Of a stretch of 64,000 bases of DNA, positions 42,397-50,845 are shown piece by piece. Under the pieces are notes generated by a model. The model was not told the origin of the DNA and searched no databases. It was given only the letters and a program-made list of their open reading frames with translations. How positions within the stretch are numbered: position 1 is the first letter of the stretch; every line of letters begins with the position of its first letter. Position numbers and translations under genes: made by a program. The stretch comes from Pseudomonas sp. PH1b (GTDB lineage Bacteria; Pseudomonadota; Gammaproteobacteria; Pseudomonadales; Pseudomonadaceae): NCBI RefSeq assembly GCF_000633395.1, contig NZ_AYMU01000020.1:186001-250000 (forward strand), written 5' to 3'.

Positions 42397-43196
42397 GTGT
42401 CTGTTCCCTGAGGGGGCTGAACTGGTTCAACGCCTTGGCTGGCGGGGCGAGGGAGGTCAAGGACCTGCCGCCGTCGCTGAAGGTGGCGGACGGTCAGTTG
42501 GGCGGCCAGCCGGTGCGTTTCATTGCCGTCGTGGCCGATCCTGAAAACCGCTTTGTCCGTGCCCGCCAGGGTGAGGTCGGCCTGCTCGAAGGCTGGGGCC
42601 TGGCCAGGACGGTGGATGAAGTGATTGCCGCCGACCAGGATCAGGCTCACAAGCGAACGCTGATCGCCATTGTCGATGTGCCCAGCCAGGCCTATGGCCG
42701 GCGCGAGGAGGCCCTGGGCATCCATCAGGCCCTGGCCGGTGCCGCCGACAGCTACGCTCGGGCGCGGCTGGCCGGGCACCCGGTGATTGCCCTGCTGGTG
42801 GGCAAGGCCATGTCCGGTGCCTTCCTGGCCCACGGCTACCAGGCCAACCGGCTGATTGCCCTGCGTGACCCGGGCGTGATGGTGCACGCCATGGGCAAGG
42901 CCTCGGCGGCCCGAGTGACCTTGCGCAGCGTCGAGGAACTGGAAGCCCTGGCCGCCAGCGTGCCGCCCATGGCCTACGACATCGATAGCTACGCCGGCCT
43001 CGGCCTGCTCTGGGAAACCCTGTCGGTGCAGCAGATCGAGCAACCGACGGCGCAGGACCTGGCCCGGGTCGAGGAGTGCCTGCTGCAGGCCGTGGCCGAT
43101 GTGCGGGCCAAGGGTGTGGACCTGGGCAGCCGCCTGGGTGCAGCGAACCGCGCTGCCTCCAGCCGGGTCCGGCAACTGCTGCGGGAGCAGTGGTGA
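42393..43196 (+). CDS. mdcE: MdcE, malonate decarboxylase gamma subunit
   Basis: 267 residues. It is the second half of the decarboxylase, with the HPVIALLVGKAMSGAFLAHGYQANRLIAL and VMVHAMGKASAARVTLRSVEELE blocks. Partner of MdcD. Its stop overlaps the GTG start of mdcG (GTGA). Confidence 0.95.
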   Translation: MSVCSLRGLNWFNALAGGAREVKDLPPSLKVADGQLGGQPVRFIAVVADPENRFVRARQGEVGLLEGWGLARTVDEVIAADQDQAHKRTLIAIVDVPSQAYGRREEALGIHQALAGAADSYARARLAGHPVIALLVGKAMSGAFLAHGYQANRLIALRDPGVMVHAMGKASAARVTLRSVEELEALAASVPPMAYDIDSYAGLGLLWETLSVQQIEQPTAQDLARVEECLLQAVADVRAKGVDLGSRLGAANRAASSRVRQLLREQW

Positions 43197-43819
43197 AGGG
43201 CGCCGGCCCCTGGCTGCCCCACGATCTGCTGTGGGGCATGACCCCGGCGCAGTTGCCGGCCGACGCGCCGGCCTGGGCCCATGCGGTGCTGGCGGCCGGG
43301 CAGCCGGTGGTGGTGCGCCGGGCCCTGACTGCACCCGGGCTGGTGGCCGTAGGGCTGCGTGGCACGTCCCGGGAGCAGCGTTATCCGGCGTTGCTGGAGC
43401 TGGACACCGTGCAACGCGGGGTGTGCCCTGAGGCGTTGCGTCATGTGGCGTCGTCTCGGCAATGGCCGGCGCTGCGGGCACTGGATCGACTGCGGGACGA
43501 GCTGGACGCCCTGGAGTGGGCATGGGGCGTCAGTGGCAGTGCCGGTCTCGAGTTGGCCAGTGGCGTTGGCGCGTTGCATCAGGGCAGCGATCTGGACCTG
43601 ATCCTGCGTGCGCCAGAGCCCCTGTCCCGGCCCCGTGCCCGGGCGTTGCTGGCGCTGCTCGACAGCGCCAACTGCCCGGTGGACATGCAATTGCAGGTGC
43701 CTGCAGGGGCCTTGGCGTTGCGCGAGTGGGCCGGCTCGGCGCCCCGGGTGCTGCTCAAGAGCGCGGAAGGCGCGAGGCTGGTGAGTGACCCCTGGGACGT
43801 TCGGGAGCAGGCAGCGTGA
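43193..43819 (+). CDS. mdcG: MdcG, phosphoribosyl-dephospho-CoA transferase
   Basis: 208 residues from GTG 43193. No ATG exists in this frame between the mdcE stop and the conserved start (GPWLPHDLLWG), so the GTG, which overlaps the mdcE stop, decides the start. A nucleotidyltransferase-like motif GSDLDLILRAP holds the catalytic acidic pair. It transfers the prosthetic group onto Ser25 of MdcC. It overlaps mdcH by 4 bp (GTGA). Confidence 0.93.
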   Translation: MKGAGPWLPHDLLWGMTPAQLPADAPAWAHAVLAAGQPVVVRRALTAPGLVAVGLRGTSREQRYPALLELDTVQRGVCPEALRHVASSRQWPALRALDRLRDELDALEWAWGVSGSAGLELASGVGALHQGSDLDLILRAPEPLSRPRARALLALLDSANCPVDMQLQVPAGALALREWAGSAPRVLLKSAEGARLVSDPWDVREQAA

Positions 43820-44751
43820 GCAGCCTGCTGGTGTTCCCGGGCCAGGGCGCGCAGCAGCCGGGCATGCTCCAGCGCCTGCCGCCAAGCCCCGAGGTGCTGG
43901 CGTGCCTGCAAGAGGCCGGCGAGGTGCTGGGCCAGGACGTACTGCAGCTGGATTCGCCCCAGGCCCTGGCCTCCACCCGGGCAGTGCAGCTGTGCCTGCT
44001 GATCGCCGGGGTGGCTACTGCCCGGACCCTGCTGCAATCGGCGGCCACGGTGGACTACGTCGCTGGCCTGTCCATCGGCGCCTACCCGGCAGCGGTGGTG
44101 GCGGGCGCCCTGGAGTTCGCCGATGCCCTGCGCCTGGTGAGCCTGCGGGGGGAACTGATGCAGCAGGCTTATCCACAGGGTTATGGCATGACCGCGTTGA
44201 TCGGCCTGGAGCTTGCGGCCGTGGAGGCGCTTCTGGCCCAGGTTCACAGCCGGGATATGCCGGTGTACCTGGCCAATATCAATGCCGACAGCCAGGTGGT
44301 GATCGCCGGCAGCGACGCCGCGATGCAGGCGGTGGCCGAACGGGCCCGTCGCTCGGGCGCGGGGGTGGCCAGGCGCCTGGCGGTCAGCGTGCCGTCCCAT
44401 TGCCCCTTGCTGGAGCAGCCGGCCCAGGCCCTGGCGGCGGCCTTCGCCGAAGTGCGCCTGCAGGTTCCCCGGATCGGCTACCTGAGCGGCAGTCGGGCGC
44501 GGCCCATGCGTGGGGTGGAACAACTGCGCGACGACCTGGCCTGCAACATGTGCCGGGTGGTGGATTGGCGCGGCACGGTGCAAAGCGCCTACGAGCGTGG
44601 CGTGCGCCTGCAGATCGAGCTGCCTCCCGGTGCGGTGCTGACCGGGCTGGCGCGTCGGGTATTCGAGCAAGGAACGGTCATCGCCTTCGACGGTGCCCGC
44701 CTGGACACCTTGCAGGCACTGCTGCGCGAGGAGGGCAACCGCGACCGATAG
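43816..44751 (+). CDS. mdcH: MdcH, malonyl-CoA:ACP transacylase
   Basis: 311 residues from GTG 43816 (MSSLLVFPGQGAQQPG). Acyltransferase fold: FPGQGAQ at the N-terminus, nucleophile Ser86 in GLSIGAYPAA, NADSQVVIAG and the catalytic His in AVSVPSHCPLL. It primes the acetylated carrier with malonyl from malonyl-CoA to start the cycle. A 67-bp gap separates it from mdcL. Confidence 0.95.
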   Translation: MSSLLVFPGQGAQQPGMLQRLPPSPEVLACLQEAGEVLGQDVLQLDSPQALASTRAVQLCLLIAGVATARTLLQSAATVDYVAGLSIGAYPAAVVAGALEFADALRLVSLRGELMQQAYPQGYGMTALIGLELAAVEALLAQVHSRDMPVYLANINADSQVVIAGSDAAMQAVAERARRSGAGVARRLAVSVPSHCPLLEQPAQALAAAFAEVRLQVPRIGYLSGSRARPMRGVEQLRDDLACNMCRVVDWRGTVQSAYERGVRLQIELPPGAVLTGLARRVFEQGTVIAFDGARLDTLQALLREEGNRDR

Positions 44752-44818
44752 AGCACCGACTCAGGCTGACGAAGCACAAGAACAACAACTTCGACGATGC
44801 ACTTTGAGGACAACGACA

Positions 44819-45235
44819 ATGATTATCTACGGTGTGGCCTTGCTGGCGATCTGTACCCTGGCGGGCGTGATTATCGGTGACATGCTCGGCGTGTTGCTGG
44901 GAGTGAAGTCCAATGTCGGCGGGGTCGGCATCGCCATGATCCTGCTGATCTGTGCGCGCCTGTGGATGCAAAAGCGCGGCGGCATGACCAAGGATTGCGA
45001 GATGGGCGTCGGCTTCTGGGGTGCCATGTACATCCCGGTGGTGGTGGCCATGGCTGCCCAGCAGAACGTGGTCACCGCCCTGCACGGCGGACCCGTGGCG
45101 GTGTTGGCCGCCATCGGCTCGGTGCTGCTCTGCGGTTGCACCATTGCCCTGATCAGCCGGACCCACAAGGGCGAGCCATTGCCGGCCGAGCCGCTGGAGC
45201 CGGGCGCCGATGCAGCGCCGGCAGGGGGGCGTTGA
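44819..45235 (+). CDS. mdcL: MdcL (MadL), malonate transporter small subunit
   Basis: 138 residues from ATG 44819 (MIIYGVALLAICTLAG) after GAGGA. About four membrane helices and the LGVLLGVKSNVGGVGIAMILL block typical of MadL. With MadM it forms a malonate:Na+ or H+ symporter. It starts the transporter half of the operon; mdcM follows after 1 bp. Confidence 0.94.
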   Translation: MIIYGVALLAICTLAGVIIGDMLGVLLGVKSNVGGVGIAMILLICARLWMQKRGGMTKDCEMGVGFWGAMYIPVVVAMAAQQNVVTALHGGPVAVLAAIGSVLLCGCTIALISRTHKGEPLPAEPLEPGADAAPAGGR

Positions 45236-45236
45236 G

Positions 45237-46001
45237 ATGTGGGATCTGATCGAGAAAGGCCTGGAGCACAACGGTCTGGTCACGGCGTTCGCTTTCGTCG
45301 GGGCGATCATGTGGGTCTCGGTGCTGCTGTCCAGGCGCCTGACATTCGGCAGGATTCACGGCTCGGCGATTGCCATCGTCATCGGCCTGGTGCTGGCCTG
45401 GGTCGGCGGTACCGTGACCGGCGGGCAGAAGGGCCTGGCGGACCTGGCGCTGTTCTCCGGCATCGGCCTGATGGGCGGGGCCATGCTGCGGGACTTCGCC
45501 ATCGTCGCCACGGCCTTTGAGGTACAGGCCACCGAGGCGCGCAAGGCCGGGATGATCGGCGCAGTGGCGCTGCTGCTGGGCACGGTGCTGCCGTTTATCG
45601 TGGGTGCGAGCATCGCCTGGGCCTTTGGCTATCGCGATGCGGTGAGCATGACCACCATTGGCGCGGGGGCCGTGACCTATATCGTCGGCCCGGTGACCGG
45701 TGCGGCCATCGGTGCCAGTTCCGATGTGGTGGCCCTGTCGATTGCCACGGGCCTGATCAAGGCCATCCTGGTGATGGTGGGCACACCCATGGCGGCACGC
45801 TGGATGGGCCTGGACAATCCGCGTTCGGCGATGGTCTTCGGCGGGCTGGCCGGAACCGTCAGCGGCGTGACCGCAGGCCTGGCGGCCACCGACCGGCGGC
45901 TGGTGCCTTACGGCGCCTTGACCGCCACCTTCCATACCGGCCTGGGTTGCCTGTTGGGGCCGTCGCTGCTGTTCTTCATCGTCCGCGGCCTGGTGGGCTA
46001 A
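45237..46001 (+). CDS. mdcM: MdcM (MadM), malonate transporter large subunit
   Basis: 254 residues from ATG 45237 (MWDLIEKGLEHNGLV). About eight hydrophobic segments, with MadM blocks such as GLMGGAMLRDFAIVATAFEVQ, GAGAVTYIVGPVTGAAIGASSDVVALSIATGLIKA and FGGLAGTVSGVTAGLAATDRRLVPYGALTATFHTGLGC. Last gene of the mdc operon; a REP array comes next. No mdcF (the other malonate carrier type) is present. Confidence 0.94.
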   Translation: MWDLIEKGLEHNGLVTAFAFVGAIMWVSVLLSRRLTFGRIHGSAIAIVIGLVLAWVGGTVTGGQKGLADLALFSGIGLMGGAMLRDFAIVATAFEVQATEARKAGMIGAVALLLGTVLPFIVGASIAWAFGYRDAVSMTTIGAGAVTYIVGPVTGAAIGASSDVVALSIATGLIKAILVMVGTPMAARWMGLDNPRSAMVFGGLAGTVSGVTAGLAATDRRLVPYGALTATFHTGLGCLLGPSLLFFIVRGLVG

Positions 46002-46005
46002 CCCC

Positions 46006-46207
46006 TGCAGGAGCCGGCTTGCCGGCGAACAGGCCCCAGAGACGTGCACCGCTCTTGCGGACGCCTTCGCTGGCAAGCCAGCTCCCACATAGGAGGGTGG
46101 AGCCACAGATGCCGTGCTTTTGTAGGAGCCGGCTTGCCGGCGAACGGGCCCCTGAGACGTGCACCGCTCTTGCGGACGCCTTCGCTGGCAAGCCAGCTCC
46201 TACAGGG
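46006..46207. repeat. Two REP pairs between mdcM and mdcR
   Basis: Two units of about 85 bp (near 46006-46090 and 46121-46206), each with a GGAGCCGGCTTGCCGGCGAA core, a middle CAGAGACGTGCACCGCTCTTGCGG-like stretch (first copy) or its close variant, and a facing TTCGCTGGCAAGCCAGCTCC. They sit between two convergent genes. Confidence 0.93.
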
Positions 46208-46214
46208 GCGGGTG

Positions 46215-47135
46215 TCAGGACGGGGCTTGGCGGTTGGCGTACATCCGGCATTCGGCCAACAGCGCCAGCAGGTTCGGGTCGCGCTCCTTGGCCTTGAGGA
46301 ACACCACGCCGATATGCTGCTGCAGGCGATAGCGCGCCTGCAGCGGTATCAACTTCACGCGGTTTTCATAGACCGCGGCAATCCTTCCCGGCAGCAACGC
46401 ATAACCGACCCCTGAGCTGACCATGCTCAACAGGGTGAAGATATCGTTGACCTGCATCGCCACCTTGGGCTCGAAGCCCGCCTGCTTGAACACCCGTGCG
46501 CCGTCCTGGTGGGTGGCGAAACCCTGGGTCAGGGTGATGAAGGTGGCGTCGCGCACGTCGGCCAGGTCCACCTCGTGCTGCTGGGCGAAGGGCGAGTCGG
46601 CGGGGGTGGCGAGGAAAATGTCGTCGGAGAACAGCGGCAGCTGTTCGCAGTCCGGGTCGTTGACGCTGTCGTCCAGGGAAATCAGGATGGCGTCTACTTC
46701 CATGTTCTTGAGCTTGTACAACAGGTCGATGTTGGAGCCCAGGATCAGGTCGATGTTCAGCTCGCTGCGCCGCAGCTTCAGGCCCATGATCAGTTGCGGC
46801 ACGGTTTTCACCGTCAACGAGTAAAGCGCGCCGAGCTTGAAGCGTTCTGCAGAGAAGCCCGCGGCTTCCCGGGTCAGGCGCACGCTCTCGACCACGTCCT
46901 GCACCAGCTTCTGCGCCCGCTCCTCCAGCACATAGGCACTTTCCAGCGGGGTCAGGTTACGCCCTTCATGCTTGAACAGTGGGCAGCGGAGGGCGTTTTC
47001 CAGGGAGTGGATGGCCCGGTGCACGCTGACATTGCTGGTCTGCAACTCGCTGGCGGCGCGGGCCAGATTGCCGGTGCGCATGAAGGCCAGAAACACTTCG
47101 AGCTTTTTCAGGGTCAACTCTTCGTCGATGAGCAT
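46215..47135 (-). CDS. mdcR: LysR-family regulator, probable MdcR
   Basis: 306 residues from ATG 47135 (MLIDEELTLKKLEVFLAFM); the frame opens 12 codons earlier. Helix-turn-helix NLARAASELQTSNVSVHRAIHSLENALRCPLF, then a LysR effector domain (FKLGALYSLTVKTVPQLIMGL...). The position directly after mdcM and the family assignment point to MdcR, the malonate-responsive activator. It may act on the palindrome at 38606-38620. Confidence 0.85.
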   Translation of the reverse strand: MLIDEELTLKKLEVFLAFMRTGNLARAASELQTSNVSVHRAIHSLENALRCPLFKHEGRNLTPLESAYVLEERAQKLVQDVVESVRLTREAAGFSAERFKLGALYSLTVKTVPQLIMGLKLRRSELNIDLILGSNIDLLYKLKNMEVDAILISLDDSVNDPDCEQLPLFSDDIFLATPADSPFAQQHEVDLADVRDATFITLTQGFATHQDGARVFKQAGFEPKVAMQVNDIFTLLSMVSSGVGYALLPGRIAAVYENRVKLIPLQARYRLQQHIGVVFLKAKERDPNLLALLAECRMYANRQAPS

Positions 47136-47289
47136 GGTCCGGACTCTGGTGAGGAGGGCCTGATGATGCACGATGAGTCAGCCGGTGGCCGCTGGTTTTT
47201 TACCGGCCACGCCCCAATAGAAATATTGCGCTTTCAAGCTGCAGGCCTGAGCCTTGCGTGTTTTTTCATGTTTTCAGGGTAAGCGAACG

Positions 47290-47907
47290 ATGTATCACGG
47301 AGAAAGATTCAACGCCTGGACCCACCTGCTGGGGGCCATCGCGGCGTTTGTCGGCGGCATCTGGCTGGTGGTGCTGGCCAGCCTCGACGGCAGCCCGTGG
47401 AAGATCGTCAGCGTGGCGATCTACTCCTTCACCCTGCTGGTGCTCTACAGCGTGTCCACGGTCTATCACAGCGTGCGCGGACGGGCGAAGAACATCATGC
47501 AGAAGGTCGACCACTTCTCGATCTACCTGCTGATCGCCGGCAGCTATACACCGTTCTGCCTGGTGACCCTGCGCGGGCCCTGGGGCTGGACCCTGTTTGG
47601 CATTGTCTGGGGGCTGGCGCTGATCGGCATTCTCCAGGAGATCAAGCCGCGCTCCGAGGCGCGGATCCTCTCCATCGTGATCTATGCGGTGATGGGCTGG
47701 ATCGTGCTGGTGGCGGTCAAGCCGCTGTTGGCGGCCCTGGGGCCTGCCGGGTTTGCGTGGCTGGCCTCGGGCGGGGTGCTGTACACCGTGGGCATCATCT
47801 TCTTCGCCCTCGACAGCCGCCTGCGCCATGCCCACGGCATCTGGCATCTGTTCGTGATCGCCGGCAGCCTGCTGCACTTCGTCGCGATCCTGTTCTACGT
47901 CCTGTAG
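47290..47907 (+). CDS. Hemolysin III / PAQR family membrane protein (TrhA-like)
   Basis: 205 residues from ATG 47290 (MYHGERFNAWTHLLG). Seven membrane helices; conserved histidines in MYHGERFNAWTH, STVYHS and HGIWHLFVIAGSLLHF match the PAQR zinc site. Members have been called hemolysin III but are more likely involved in membrane-fluidity or lipid control. The stop codon TAG (47905-47907) is the TAG of a REP element (CTGTAGGAGCC). Confidence 0.92.
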   Translation: MYHGERFNAWTHLLGAIAAFVGGIWLVVLASLDGSPWKIVSVAIYSFTLLVLYSVSTVYHSVRGRAKNIMQKVDHFSIYLLIAGSYTPFCLVTLRGPWGWTLFGIVWGLALIGILQEIKPRSEARILSIVIYAVMGWIVLVAVKPLLAALGPAGFAWLASGGVLYTVGIIFFALDSRLRHAHGIWHLFVIAGSLLHFVAILFYVL

Positions 47908-48197
47908 GAGCCGGCTTGCCGGCGAAGAGTCCCTCGGGACTTGCGCCGGGCTTTCGGGCGCCTTCGCTGGCAATCCAGCTCCTACGGGCGGGATGCTGCG
48001 GTTTGTTGTAGGAGCCGGCTTGCCGGCGAAGAGGCCCTTGGGACTTGCGCCGGGCTTGCTGGCGCCTTCGCTGGCAAGCCAGCGCCTACGGGCGGGATAC
48101 TGCGGTTTGTTGTAGGAGCCGGCTTGCCGGCGAAGGGGGCCTTGAGGGTTTGCCCCGGGCTTGCGGGCGCTTTCGCTGGCAAGCCAGCGCCTACAAG
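47903..48197. repeat. Three REP pairs between trhA and the LysR gene
   Basis: Three units of about 85 bp, starting near 47903, 48009 and 48112. Each has GTAGGAGCCGGCTTGCCGGCGAA and a facing TTCGCTGGCAA-x-CCAGC copy, with related middles (GGGACTTGCGCCGGGCTT and variants). The array lies between convergent genes and provides the stop codon at both ends: TAG of trhA at 47905-47907 and TAG of the LysR gene at 48191-48193. Confidence 0.95.
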
Positions 48198-49096
48198 GGG
48201 TGGTCGAGTTGGGCCTGGGCCTGGCGAGCGAAGATCTCCAGCAGGCTGGCCAGGGTGTGGGGCGGCGGTTCGGCGGCGCGGGTCACCGCGTACAGGGTGA
48301 TCGGCAGCGCCGGGCTCAGGGGACGGATCGCGGTGCTGGCCGTTGAGGCGCCCAGGGCGGTGAAGGGATCGATCAGCGCCAGCCCGGCGCCGGATTCCAC
48401 CATGGCCCGGGCCAGGGAATAGGTTTGCACGGCAATGTGCACCCGCGGTGCCGGCTCCACCGACTTGAGGTAGCTGTCGAGCCGGGCCGACAGCGGATCG
48501 GCGCTGCTCAGGCCAATCAGTGGCGCATCCGCCAACTCCATCAGCGCCAGGGGTTGGCCGCGGGTTGCCGCTGGCCAGTAGTCCAGCGGCGCCAGCGCCA
48601 CCAGCACCCCCTGGGCCAGGGCCTGCCCGCTCAGTCCGGGGTGATCCGGGCGTTGCAGGGTCAGGGCCAGGTCGATCTCGCGCATCAGCAGGTTCTGCAC
48701 CAGTTCGCGGCTGTGGGCGCTGGACAGCTCGCACAGGCTGTCCGGGTAGCGCCGGGTCCATTCGCTGATGGCCGGAGGCAGCAACGCCAGGGCCAGGGCC
48801 GGAGTGGCGCCGATGCGCAGGCTCTGGCCCGGCTCCCGGCGCAGGCTCTGGGCCAGGCGCCGGACTCCTTGCAGGCTTTCACTGACCTTGTCCACTTCGC
48901 GCTCCAGCTCCAGGGCCTCCGGGGTTGCCTGGAGCTTGCCGCGCACCCGCAGAAACAGCGCAAAGCCCAGTTGCAACTCGGCGTGCTGCAGCACCTTGCT
49001 CACCGCCGGTTGCGAGACGTGCAGCAACTGCGCGGCACCGCTGATGGAGCCGGTCTGGCGGATGGCCTGGAAGATTTCGATATGGCGCAGGCGCAT
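48191..49096 (-). CDS. LysR-family transcriptional regulator
   Basis: 301 residues from ATG 49096 (MRLRHIEIFQAIRQTG); the longer upstream frame overlaps the divergent promoter. Helix-turn-helix SISGAAQLLHVSQPAVSKVLQHAELQLGFALFLR, then an effector domain. Divergent from the amino-acid dehydrogenase gene, the usual layout for a regulator of that gene. The C-terminal end LDHPL stops at a TAG within a REP element. Confidence 0.92.
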   Translation of the reverse strand: MRLRHIEIFQAIRQTGSISGAAQLLHVSQPAVSKVLQHAELQLGFALFLRVRGKLQATPEALELEREVDKVSESLQGVRRLAQSLRREPGQSLRIGATPALALALLPPAISEWTRRYPDSLCELSSAHSRELVQNLLMREIDLALTLQRPDHPGLSGQALAQGVLVALAPLDYWPAATRGQPLALMELADAPLIGLSSADPLSARLDSYLKSVEPAPRVHIAVQTYSLARAMVESGAGLALIDPFTALGASTASTAIRPLSPALPITLYAVTRAAEPPPHTLASLLEIFARQAQAQLDHPL

Positions 49097-49103
49097 GGGC
49101 AGT

Positions 49104-49122
49104 CCATAACCTTTGTTTATGG
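49104..49122. promoter_or_regulatory. LysR-type palindrome between the regulator and the dehydrogenase operon
   Basis: CCATAAC-CTTTG-TTTATGG is an imperfect inverted repeat (ATAA-N7-TTAT core) in the 106-bp divergent gap, 7 bp before the LysR start. This is the expected autoregulatory operator position. Confidence 0.55.
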
Positions 49123-49202
49123 GAGGTCCATCTTTATTCATTGTTCGCCCGCTGTCACCTGCCCCTAACCTGAAGCCGTTCAACAACAGGCCAGGGGCAA
49201 TC

Positions 49203-50444
49203 ATGAGTCAGCGGGTGTGCATCATCGGGGGAGGGGTCATCGGCCTGGCCAGTGCCTACGCTCTGGTTCGCCAGGGTTTCGAGGTGACGCTGGTGGAAGC
49301 CCAGGACTCCCTGGGCAGCCAGACCAGCTTTGCCAATGGTGGGCAGCTGTCCTATCGCTACGTGGCGCCCCTGGCCGATGCCGGCGTGCCCTGGCAGGCG
49401 CTGGGGTGGATGCTCAAGGGCGACTCGCCGCTCAAGCTGCGGCCGCGCCTGGACCCGGCGCAATGGCGCTGGATGGCGGGATTTCTCGGGGCTTGCCGGC
49501 GCTCGGTGAACCAGCGCAATGGCGCGCACCTGCTGCGCCTGGCACTGCTCAGCCAGGCCACCTTGCAAGGCTGGCGTGAAGAGGACCACCTGCAGGGCTT
49601 CGACTGGCGGCGCAACGGCAAGCTGGTGACCTTCCGCGAAAGCGCAAGCTTCGAGCATGCCCGGCACAACCTGGCGGACCGCCATCGGCAGCAGGTGCTG
49701 TCGGCCGCTGAATGTGCGGCCCTGGAACCTGCCCTGGGGGATGTGCCGTTTGTCGGTGGCATCTACACCGCGGATGAAGAGGTCGCCGATTGCCATGGGT
49801 TCTGCCAGCAGTTGGCGGCGCGGCTGCGGGCTTCCGGGCGCTGCGAGATCCTCCTGGGCCAGCGAGTCCGGGCCATTCGCCATGCCGGTGACCGGGTCCA
49901 GGCCATCGACCTGGGCGATTACCAACTGCCGGTGGAGCACCTGGTTCTGGCCGCCGGCCATCGCAGCGCCGACTTGCGCCTGCCGGGACTGCACCTGCCG
50001 CTCTACCCGCTCAAGGGCTACAGCCTCAGCGTACCCATCGGCCCGCAGCACCGGGCGCCGGAGATCAGCCTCACCGACTACAACCGCAAGATCGTCTACG
50101 CCCGCATCGGCCAGCAGTTGCGGGTCGCGGCCATGGTCGACATTGTCGGCTTCGACCCGGCACCGGACCCTGGGCGCCTGGCCCTGATGCGCCGCCAGGC
50201 GGCCGAAAGCTTCGCCAACGCCGGTGACTACGCGGCCGCGGTCGAGTGGGCCGGCATGCGCCCGGCCACCCCCAGCGGCGTACCACTGATCGGTGCCACC
50301 GCCTACCGCAACCTGTGGCTCAACCTGGGGCACGGCGCCCTGGGTTTCACCCTGGCCTGCGGCAGCGGCCAACTGCTTGGCGAACTGATCGGCCAGCGTT
50401 CCACCAGTATCGACATGCAGGGCCTGACGCCCCGCGTGGCCTGA
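49203..50444 (+). CDS. D-amino-acid dehydrogenase-like FAD oxidoreductase (DadA family)
   Basis: 413 residues from ATG 49203 (MSQRVCIIGGGVIGLASAYAL). N-terminal FAD Rossmann motif GGGVIGLASA, ANGGQLSYRYVAPLADAG after it (DadA-type), and a C-terminal WAGMRPATPSGVPLIGAT. DadA oxidises D-amino acids to imines, which hydrolyse to keto acids. The true substrate here is unknown. RidA (imine deaminase) follows after 21 bp, which supports an imine-producing reaction. Confidence 0.87.
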   Translation: MSQRVCIIGGGVIGLASAYALVRQGFEVTLVEAQDSLGSQTSFANGGQLSYRYVAPLADAGVPWQALGWMLKGDSPLKLRPRLDPAQWRWMAGFLGACRRSVNQRNGAHLLRLALLSQATLQGWREEDHLQGFDWRRNGKLVTFRESASFEHARHNLADRHRQQVLSAAECAALEPALGDVPFVGGIYTADEEVADCHGFCQQLAARLRASGRCEILLGQRVRAIRHAGDRVQAIDLGDYQLPVEHLVLAAGHRSADLRLPGLHLPLYPLKGYSLSVPIGPQHRAPEISLTDYNRKIVYARIGQQLRVAAMVDIVGFDPAPDPGRLALMRRQAAESFANAGDYAAAVEWAGMRPATPSGVPLIGATAYRNLWLNLGHGALGFTLACGSGQLLGELIGQRSTSIDMQGLTPRVA

Positions 50445-50465
50445 ACCTTGAACAGGAGTTTCTTG

Positions 50466-50816
50466 ATGAGCATTCAGCGTATCCACAGCAACAACCGCCT
50501 CAGTGGTGCCGTGACCTTTGCCGAACTGGTGTTTCTTTCCGGTCAGGTGCCGGGCCCGAGCAGCGATATCAGCGGCCAGACCCGCGAAGTGCTGGAGAAG
50601 ATCGACGCCTTGCTGGCCGAGGCCGGCAGCGATAAGGACCACCTGCTCAGCGCGACCCTCTATCTGAAGGATATCCAGGCTGACTTCGGCGCCATGAACG
50701 AGGTCTGGTCGGCGTGGCTGTCCCCGGGGCAGGCGCCGGCCCGCACCACTTTGCAGGCGGCCCTGGCGCGTCCGGAAATCCTCGTCGAAATCAGCGTTAT
50801 CGCGGTGCGCCGCTGA
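50466..50816 (+). CDS. RidA family enamine/imine deaminase
   Basis: 116 residues from ATG 50466 (MSIQRIHSNNRLSGAV). RidA/YjgF blocks: AELVFLSGQVPG, DISGQTREVLEKIDALLAEAGS, and PARTTLQAALARPEILVEIS where the Arg of the ART motif binds the substrate carboxylate. It hydrolyses reactive 2-imino acids. Placed straight after the dehydrogenase, it probably clears that enzyme's product. Confidence 0.94.
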   Translation: MSIQRIHSNNRLSGAVTFAELVFLSGQVPGPSSDISGQTREVLEKIDALLAEAGSDKDHLLSATLYLKDIQADFGAMNEVWSAWLSPGQAPARTTLQAALARPEILVEISVIAVRR

Positions 50817-50845
50817 ATCACCCTTACCCACAACGGAGAATAACA

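Noticed and set aside
47903..48197. CRISPR-like array between trhA and the LysR gene
   Set aside because: Same reason: REP pairs with related middles; palindromic cores match REPs across the window.
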